A stretch of DNA of 64,000 bases from Azolla caroliniana (lineage: Eukaryota > Polypodiophyta), in the NCBI GenBank assembly GCA_043228905.1, contig JBHGNT010000003.1:13454001-13518000 (forward strand). Reading direction: 5' to 3'. The translations under genes were made by a program, and so were the position numbers. Position 1 is the stretch's first letter. Each line of letters opens with the position of its first letter. Below the pieces are notes generated by a model, which saw only the letters and a program-made list of their open reading frames with translations, was not told the origin of the DNA and did not search any database. Positions 56,489-64,000 of this stretch are shown here, one piece after another.

Positions 56489-59400
56489 TTAAAGACGACG
56501 AGTGGAACGAGTCGGTGCTGATTGCAGACCGGGTTTGTCCGGATACTTTCGATGAAAATCAGCAAGAAGATCTTGAGCATTGGCAACATGCTCGACGGGT
56601 TCCCAAGTATGTTCGCTTGGACTATAGCCGAGCCAATCGACCAAATAATAAAGTTTGTTGCGAACAAGTTTGGAATCGAGGATGGCAGCAACTTCATACT
56701 CTGAGCCGGCGTCCAACTCCAGCGGGGGCGGCGGTGGTGTCACACGATCGGGAATGGTGTTTGCTTTATAAGGTTGAAGAAGAGAACAATGGAAAACCGG
56801 ATGTATCTGAAGCTACGGAAGGTGACATCATTAATCTTACCCGTAATACGGAAGGGACCAAGTCGTCGATAATCCAACTTGTCGCACGGTCGAGTAGTCT
56901 TGATGTGACGACGTAAGAGCCATACTCGATCTCCGATGGCAAAAGAAGAGGGAATCCGATGACGATCCGCATAAGTCTTCTGTGTGTGTTGAGCATGACG
57001 AAGGTGAGTAGAGAGATCCATCTGGATCTTGCGTAGCCTCTCCAAATGATCCTCGGCACGAGGGTTGGTAGGTAGCTCCGGAGTGTCGATCACCGACCAG
57101 CGAGGATGGAAACCGGTATAAGCAAAAAATGGGGAGACCCGAGTCGAGGAGTGAATAGCATTATTATACGCAAACTCCGCAAAGTGGAGAATCTCGGCCC
57201 CATCGTCCTGTTGATAACTCAGGAAACACCGGAGATATTGCTCTAGCGTTTGGTTTGTTCGTTCCGCCTGCCCATCGGTCTGAGGATGGTAGTCGGAGAA
57301 GAGGTTGCAGGAGACCTTGAGCATCTTGAAGAGATGCTGCCAAAATTTGGAGACAAATTGCGGTCCTCGGTCACTGATAATACTGTCTGGGAGGCCATGA
57401 TGCCGAAATACCTCACGCATAACAAGAGCGGCGGTTTCCTCGCTAGTGATGGCTTTAGTACATGGCACAAAATGTGCCATCTTCGTATATCGATCGACAA
57501 CGGTTAGGATTGCATCGAACCCCTTCGAGACCGGCAGATCTGTGATAAAATCAAGACAAATAGACTGCCACGGCTTACTTGGAATCGGTAAGGGTTCCAA
57601 CAAGCCATATGGATGGTGTCGTGGCATCTTTGCTCGGCAGCAAGCATCACAGGTCCGAACGTAGTCGTCGACAAAACGGCGCATGTGGGGCCACCAAAAA
57701 GATCGTTGCACTAGCTCCAACGTCTTAGTACTACCAAAATGTCCCGCCGTATGGATGTCGTGACAATGTTGGACGATTTGAAGGAGACAGGAGCAATCGG
57801 GGACATATACGCGCTTTTTAAAGAATAACAAACCATCATGATATTCGAATTGTCGGTAGTCAATACCTGGTTGTTGAGACTGAGAACAGGATGCCCGAGA
57901 AGTATCAATGTGCGCCAGGATGTCTTGAGCAAAACTATCCGTCTTCAAGGTTGCACGTATGTCATCAGTAATCCGTGAATCCATCGGGGTGTGAAAAATC
58001 CGCGTCGTGTGCAATCGTGTTGGTCCCAAGATTACTTGCTTTTGATTATCAAATGTTGCGTCACCAGGCCGAGGTGCAAGATATGAACGCCGTGATAGTG
58101 CATCTGCTTTTCCTTGCTGCTTCCCCGGTCGATATGTGATTTTGAAGTCGAAACGCGTGAGGAATTGCGCCCACCGAGCTTGCCGTCGATTTAGTACGCG
58201 AGCGTTCTGAAAATAAGCAAGATTTTTATGATCGCTAAAGACAATGACCTGATGTGGAGAGCCCTCTAAGAAATGTCGCCATTGTACAAATGAATCCACG
58301 ATGGCTAATAACTCCTTGTCATGTATTTCGTAGTTGATTTCTGCGACATCGAATTTGCGCGAATGGAAAGCCACCGGATGCAACTCTTCTTTATCGCCTT
58401 GTTGAGAAAGGATGCTACCGAGGGCGAAATCTGATGCGTCAGCCTCCATGATGAATGGTTTGCTTGTATCCACATGAGCTAGAATCGGTGCTCATGTAAA
58501 GGCTTTCTTAAGATGCCGAAAAGCCATATCTGCTTCTATGGACCAAAGAAATGCTTGGCCCTTCTTCGTAAGTTGTGTGAGAGGTAAAATAATCTTCGAG
58601 TAATCCTGTATAAACTTACGGTAGAAGTTAGCAAAACCTAGAAAACATTGTACATCTCGTACCGACCGTGGAATTTGCCACTCTAGTACAGTTTGGATTT
58701 TAGCTGGATCCATGGCGATGCCCTTTGAGGAGATGACGTAGCCTAGAAATTCCACTTGCTTGCAGTCAAAGCTACATTTTTCTAGCTTGGCATAAAGACC
58801 ATTCTCGCGGAGTCGCTTTAGTACTAATAGTACATGAGAATCGTGCTCTTCCTGGGTCTTCGAATAGATCAATAGATCATCCAGATAAATGATCAAGCAG
58901 ATATCCAAGAGGTCTCTGAATATATCATTTGCCATGTGTTGGAAGACTGCGGGTGCATTGGTTAGGCCAAACGGCATAACAGTATACTCGAAATGCCCAT
59001 ACCGCGTGCGAAAGGCGGTCTTCCACTCATCTCCCGGTCGGATCCGCACGAGGTTATACGCTCCTCGTAGGTCGATTTTAGTAAAAAACATGGCACCATT
59101 AACTCGCTCTAAAAGACTTGATATAAGAGGAAGTGCATACCTATTCCGGATGGTGACTTTATTCAATCCGCGGTAATCAACGACAAGACGAAGTGAGCCA
59201 TCTTTCTTCTTGACAAAGAAGATGAGTGCACCGGCTGGAGATTTCGAATGGCGGATGAACCCGCTTGCCAAGTTCTCCTCTATGTAGGCTCGAAGGACTT
59301 CTAACTCGGTGGGTGACAAGTTGTAAATTGGTCCCCATGGTGGCTCGGTTCCTGGTTGTAAATCGATGGGACAGTCATAGGGACAGTGATGAGGAAGGGT

Positions 59401-60045
59401 ACCGGCTTTTACCTTGTCAAATACATCGGCATAAGGATGATATTTTGTTGGAAGTTGTACTGAGGAGTCCTTCTTAATAGTGCTGGAAGGATGTACTGAT
59501 ATTGCAAATAGGAACATTGCCTCCTTGGGTCCTTCTTCGTGTAGTTGATGGAGTGAAATGGTTGAAACTTGGTGAGTTGATTCTTGGGGTGGTCGATATT
59601 GGACTTCTCTTGTTCTCCAATCTATGGCTGGATTATGTAATTCAAACCAAGGTAATCCTAGGACAATGGGATGCTCTAGACTACTAATTATATTAAATGA
59701 TATTACACACACAAAACTACCTAGGACAACTTGAATGGGTTCTGATTCTTCTACAATATTCTCGGAAGCAATGGGACGACCATCAATGACTACTACTGAT
59801 GCAGGACAAGGAAGTTTTCTTAAGGATATCTGAGAAGCTTGGGCAAAATTTCGATCCATGAAACAGGAATTAGCTCCGGAATCTAAAAGTGCTAGGACGG
59901 GTACTGGGGGAGTACTTTTAGTACTAACAATGACTTGGGCTAGGAACACATTGCTACCTTGCTTGGAAGGAATGGAACCACTAATGGGCTGTATAGATCT
60001 AGGGTTGCTATCCAACCAAACAGCTCTTATTTTGGCTGGACTCAA
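56489..60045 (-). pseudogene. Gypsy-2 Pol: protease, RT, RNase H, integrase, chromodomain
   Basis: The minus frame from 60045 holds a protease (LALLDSGANSCFMD), RT ([33 protein letters not shown]) and the start of the RNase H link. One in-frame TGA at 58494-58492 follows AFRHLKKAFT. The same frame continues 58473-56740: RNase H (MEADASDFALGS), HHCC zinc domain (HTAGHFG, CDACCRAK) and integrase (CLDFITDLP, SDRGPQFVSKFW, TDGQAERTNQ). A frameshift near 56830 separates a chromodomain (EYEVAAILDSKL, YLVDWLGY, HTWEPVEH). Apart from these two lesions the protein looks complete. Confidence 0.92.
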
Positions 60046-60219
60046 TCATTTAACTCTTCATCTAATTGACTAAGGATTTCAAATTTATTTGAGATACTTG
60101 GGCTATTAGTACTATGAATACTATCAAACACTCTATTAGTATTATTAATACTATCAGACACTCCTAAGGGAAGAATTGACTCGGGTTTAGTACAGGCTAC
60201 AATTTGATTTACCTGTCTT

Positions 60220-61148
60220 CTTGGCCTATGGGGACAATTGATTGCGATATGCCCTGGTCCACCACAATAAAGACATAATCAATTTGCACGTCGTCGTTGC
60301 TTTTCTTCTTCCGATAACGGGCCGCATCGACGCATGGTATCGATCTCCATCGGTGTCAAAGTATTTGCTTGAGGTATGTCTCGTGCAAACGGTCTAGCCA
60401 CGACTGCGGCGTAAGTGGGCTCCGGCCTAGCGCGTGGTATCTGTAATTGACGTTCCGAACACCGTTCGAAGAGGCGGTTGTCACATCGGACCACTCGAGT
60501 GATTGCCTCCGTAAGAGACTTTGGTTCTTCGGGGAAGGTTAGAAGTAGATCTTTGACATCATTTCGCAGGCCATAGCGAAACTACTCCATTAGTGCTTGA
60601 TAATCCTAGGGTATGTCGGAAGCGAGTAGGCGGAAATCCGCCGCGTAGGCAGAGGCTGGACGATCGCCTTGACGCAATCGCCGGATCTTGTTGATCGCCA
60701 TCCTGATGTTGTCGGTGTCTCCAAAGCAGGCTTTGAACTCACTAATAAAATCTTCAAAGTTATTAAGCAAGGGCGATTGTTTTTCTAGAAGCGGAGCAAA
60801 CCATGCTAAGGCTGAGCCGCTAAGCAACGTGCCTATTAAGCCGACTCGGGATGCATCAATGGGGTATCGGGAAGGATGCATTTGGAGGACTAATCGTACC
60901 TGATTAAGGAATCCCCTGAATTGCGATCACGTTCCATCAAATTTCACAGGAAGTCCAATCTTCGGCTCTTTATGAAATCCTTGGGGACTTGATCCTTGTT
61001 GTTGCAATGCCGCTTCGAGTTGTTGCACCCGTAACGCTAACTCCCCATGTTGTTGCTGCGTTTGTTGCTTTTCTAGAGCGATTTGTTGCAGATCCCCTAT
61101 CAGCCGTTGGTTTTCTTGTTCCAGGGCAACAAACTTTCTTTTAGGCAC
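60220..61148 (-). pseudogene. Gypsy-2 gag
   Basis: ATG at 61148 (MPKRKFVALEQENQRL) begins a coiled coil, then after a stop/shift the Gag core (LIGTLLSGSALAWFAPLLE, FISEFKACFGD, LRQGDRPASAYAADF). It continues through two stops near 60605-60585 and a later frame to CLYCGGPGHIAINC, a CCHC knuckle near 60262. Forms the capsid in intact relatives. Disabled here by stops. Confidence 0.82.
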
Positions 61149-61255
61149 TGTAACTCGGAGAAAACGGATTAATATTCTTGGGCGCTAACAGTAGCCATAG
61201 TAGAGGGAAAAGGGTAGGAGGATGAGGGAGAACGACAAGTAGGCTGGAGGAAAGA

Positions 61256-61271
61256 GAAAATTGGTTCAAAC
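61256..61271 (-). other. Predicted self-priming PBS of gypsy-2
   Basis: On the minus strand, right after the LTR end CCTGACA, the sequence is GTTTGAACCAATTTTC. It does not match the usual TGG start of tRNA-primed sites. Twelve bases, TTGAACCAATTT, are the exact complement of AAATTGGTTCAA in the LTR (sense, 61479-61468), 33 nt downstream of the first T of the TATAAAA box (61512). That is about where the transcript should start. Confidence 0.6.
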
Positions 61272-61695
61272 TGTCAGGAATAGTACTAAAGCAGAGATGG
61301 AATTAGTACTAAGAAGAGTAGTACTATTAGTACTAAGAGGACGGGACTGCGTAAGATTCCCGAGAGAGAGGAAGTGAGAAGAGTAGAGAGAGAGATACGA
61401 TGATGACAACAGCTCTTATATTATATGAAAGATAAGTACAAATCGGCTAAGAGGCTTAAGACTGGTGTTGAACCAATTTGGTTCAACATAATGCCTAGTG
61501 CCCTCTTTTATAGTGTTCTCAGGAATAATCTTGAAGCTTCTAGAATGTTCTAGAGAGATCTGGAATAGACATCAATTTTCTATGATAAAGCATAAATGAA
61601 AATAATATCCTACGTATTACAATTCATAGTCTAATGGTAAGAGCTCGACCCATGTAGCATAAGGTCATGGGTTTGAGTCTTGCCATATCATGACA
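61272..61695 (-). repeat. 5' LTR of gypsy-2
   Basis: 424 bp copy of 56054-56477. TATA box (sense TATAAAA) at 61512-61506. Confidence 0.92.
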
Positions 61696-61700
61696 GCATC

Positions 61701-64000
61701 CGTGTAGCCGACAAGTTGTTTGACTACACCTGTCCGATACAACAACTCCCTGTCCTTAGTGCCGCTAACATACCTGAGTATTCGGTGCACGCACTGAAGG
61801 TGCTCTACGGACGGGCGCCATAAATTGACTAATCAATCCGACCGAATCATTGAGGTTCGGCCGAGTGATGGTCAGATATATAAGGCTTCCGTTTATTTGT
61901 CGAAACCTTTTCGGATCGCATGTCGTTCCGGAGTCGGGGCAAAGCTTTACATTCCGGTCCAGAGGAGTAGAGCTTTACATTCCGGTCCAGAGGAGTAGAG
62001 ACGGATTTGCATTCCCTCATACCGAATTTGAAGAGCATACTCAACACATAATGGCACTAACTGATTAGTATGCCTTTTGGGGTGCGGATCACTTCGATCC
62101 CAAGGAAGTAATGAAGGTCTCCTAGATCCTTCATCTCAAACGATGCCGCGAGTTGGGATTTGATGCGGTCGATTTCGTCCAGGTCAGTCCCGGTGATGAC
62201 AAAATCATCCACATAGAGAAATATGCTCACCGGCCCGTTCCGACCTTGCCGAATGAAAAGTGAAGAGTCTGGTTTCGACGGAGCAAACCCCATCCAACGC
62301 AGTCATTGCGTGATCTTCCCCTTCCAAGCACACCTGGCTTGCTTGAGTCCGTAGAGGGACTTCTTCAATTAACACACTGCCGATGTATTAATTCCGGACT
62401 AAAATCCGGGGGGTTGAACCATAAACACTTGTTCCTCAAAATCACCTTGCAGGAACACGTTTTTCACATCCATTTGATGTAAATGACACCAATTCGCCAC
62501 TGCCACCGCAAGCAGGACACGAACGGTCATCATCTTTGAGACCGGCGTGAACATCTCATTGTAGTCGATGTCATACTTATGCGCTTAGCCTTTTGCCACT
62601 AATCGGGCCTTGTACCGGTTGATGGAGCCGTCGGTGTTGTATTTGGCTTTGTATACCCAATGAAAACCGATCGGCTTCACTCCTTTCGGTATGTCCACCA
62701 AATCCCACATCTCGTTTTCCGTGAATACGTGCATCTCTTCCTCCATAGCGGCACACCAATTTGCGTCTTTTTCCGCTTCTACGTAGCTCTGTGGCTCACG
62801 CACTTCCTCCAACTTCGTCATGTACGCATAATGATGCACCATGTACTCATTATATCCATATCATTTTACACGGTTCTTCTAGAGGGTGGATCGGCACAAC
62901 TTCTGGTTCACCGATTTTGTGGACCTCTTGGCCGACTCAGACTTCTCTTCTGAAGGTCCATCTCTATTTTGTCTGAAGTCAGATTTGGTCTGATCCAACT
63001 CATCTCTATCGGTGTCATACTCTGGCATCTTCTTCTTCCCCATCTTTGGCGGTGCGGTGTCTTACTCCAACATCTTCTTCTTCCCCTTCTCTTTGCGCAT
63101 GAATCGTCTCCTCGGTTCCTTGCGTGGGGAAAGCACGATTGAGTCTTCACTACTCACCGGCTCATCATCCGGTTGACCACTCCGACTCAACCAGTCCAGA
63201 TTCGATCCACTCATCTGCAGAAAAGTCTGTCTATCCGCCTGTTCAAATTCTACGACTCTTCTCTCTATTCCGGATTCCACCAGATCATCTACATCAATCG
63301 GCTCGGGTTTGGGTGGAGAGAAATACCAGGATGCCAATTCATCAAAAATGACATCTCGGCTAACTTAGATCACTTTCAATCGGGGGTTATAACACGTATA
63401 ACCCTTTTGTTCATCTGAGTAACCGACGAGAATGCATTTTTCCGCTTTCGTGTCTAACTTCCTCTGTTTTTCCTTCAGCACATGCACATATGCAATGTTA
63501 CCGAACAACCGAAGGTGTGCTAAATTCAGCTTCCACTCGAAGTACATCTTGTGCGGCGACACCTTTGTAACTGAGGCCGATATTCGATTTTGGATGTAGA
63601 AGGCTGTCCAAATTGCTTTGACTTAATAAAACTTGGGCATGCTTTTCTCCTCAAGCATCGCCCTTGCTACTTCTATCAGTGTCCTGGTCCGACGCTCGAC
63701 CATGCCGTTCTGCTCTGGCATGTATCTGCAAGAGAATTCCCGTCGAATTCCCTTCATCTGCAAATAACTCGTGAACTGGCCGGAAAAGTACTCTTTTCCG
63801 CCATCCGATCTCAGACACTTGATCTTTTTTTCAGTCTCGCGTTCGACAAGGTTCTTCAAATCCTGGAAGCACGAGAAGACCTCACTTTTCTTCTCTATTA
63901 GATAGATCCAATTGTGCCGGGTGAAATCGTCGATGAAGGAGACAAAATACCAACTCCCACTGATGCTCACGTTTTGTGTCGGTCCCTCCAGATGGGATAT
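61701..64000 (-). pseudogene. Copia-8 Pol: RT and integrase, degenerate, runs off the right edge
   Basis: From right to left (5' to 3'): integrase core (FVSFIDDFTRHNWIYLI, LRSDGGKEYFSG, PEQNGMVERRTRT, 63970-63623), integrase end (KCILVGYSDEQKGYTCYN, 63562-63365), acidic linker (63360-62908), RT start (WDLVDIPKGVKPIG, RYKARLVAKG, 62842-62585), RT catalytic part (FLYVDDFVITG, 62293-62057) and the RNase H start leading to the gypsy-2 TSD. There are stops between most blocks and a 38-bp-scale tandem duplication at about 61945-62000. Same element as 55736-56053. Confidence 0.88.

Larger units (their letters stand above)
56054..61695 (-). mobile_element. Gypsy-2, chromodomain Ty3/gypsy element, nearly complete
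   Basis: 5642 bp. LTRs 56054-56477 and 61272-61695 (424 bp each, TG...CA, about ten differences), PPT (minus TTTAAGGGGGAGATAG), and a perfect TSD GCATC (56049-56053 and 61696-61700). Gag, protease, RT, RNase H, integrase and chromodomain are all present, with a few disabling changes. There is no iMet-type PBS; instead the bases after the 5' LTR are complementary to the LTR itself. Confidence 0.93.

Overview
The window is nuclear DNA of a flowering plant, probably a dicot. It consists almost entirely of nested transposable elements. The plant origin is shown by several Ty1/copia polyproteins, chromodomain-bearing Ty3/gypsy polyproteins, initiator-Met primer-binding sites (TGGTATCAGAGC), GT-AG introns and a captured eEF1A fragment. 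I see no intact ordinary host gene outside the mobile elements.

Layout. 1-3458 is the 3' half of a Ty3/gypsy element (+) that landed in a copia element (copia-1, minus, 3459-7469). Copia-1 is itself split by LTR sequences at 4970-6293. From about 7470 to 45648 runs a decayed coding element, 'X', cut into pieces by later insertions. These are an LTR-like block (about 8225-9000), copia-2 (9972-18454, itself split by a 3.3-kb non-autonomous LTR element at 14900-18215), and a 25-kb composite at 18999-43958. The composite is a second copy of the gypsy element (minus). An 18-kb DNA transposon (25474-43480) sits just downstream of its PBS, and that transposon contains an intact, apparently very young copia element (copia-3, 36999-42453). 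45649-52466 is a broken copia (+) interrupted by a solo LTR. 52467-56053 and 61701-64000 hold degraded copia fragments. 56054-61695 is a nearly complete chromodomain gypsy element with matching LTRs and a perfect TSD.

Main discovery candidate: the DNA transposon at 25474-43480, about 12.5 kb once copia-3 is subtracted. It has 24-bp terminal inverted repeats and a 4-bp TSD (TAGT). Its two-exon, 863-codon transposase gene has an apparent D-D-E/D core that I tentatively call Sola-like. A convergent multi-exon accessory gene encodes coiled-coil and RING-like segments, with an alternative 3' exon carrying an FCP1/NIF-type HAD fold that lacks the nucleophile Asp. Arrays of the palindrome TAGCTAATTAGCTA fill an intron of each gene and also occur beside both TIRs.

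Other highlights are a predicted Tf1-style self-priming PBS in the 56-61 kb gypsy, an eEF1A 5' fragment inside a non-autonomous LTR element, and 0 visible differences between the two 280-bp LTRs of copia-3. The nesting order was checked by TSDs, and at three junctions by restored reading frame. All calls are from reading the sequence only; no database search was run.
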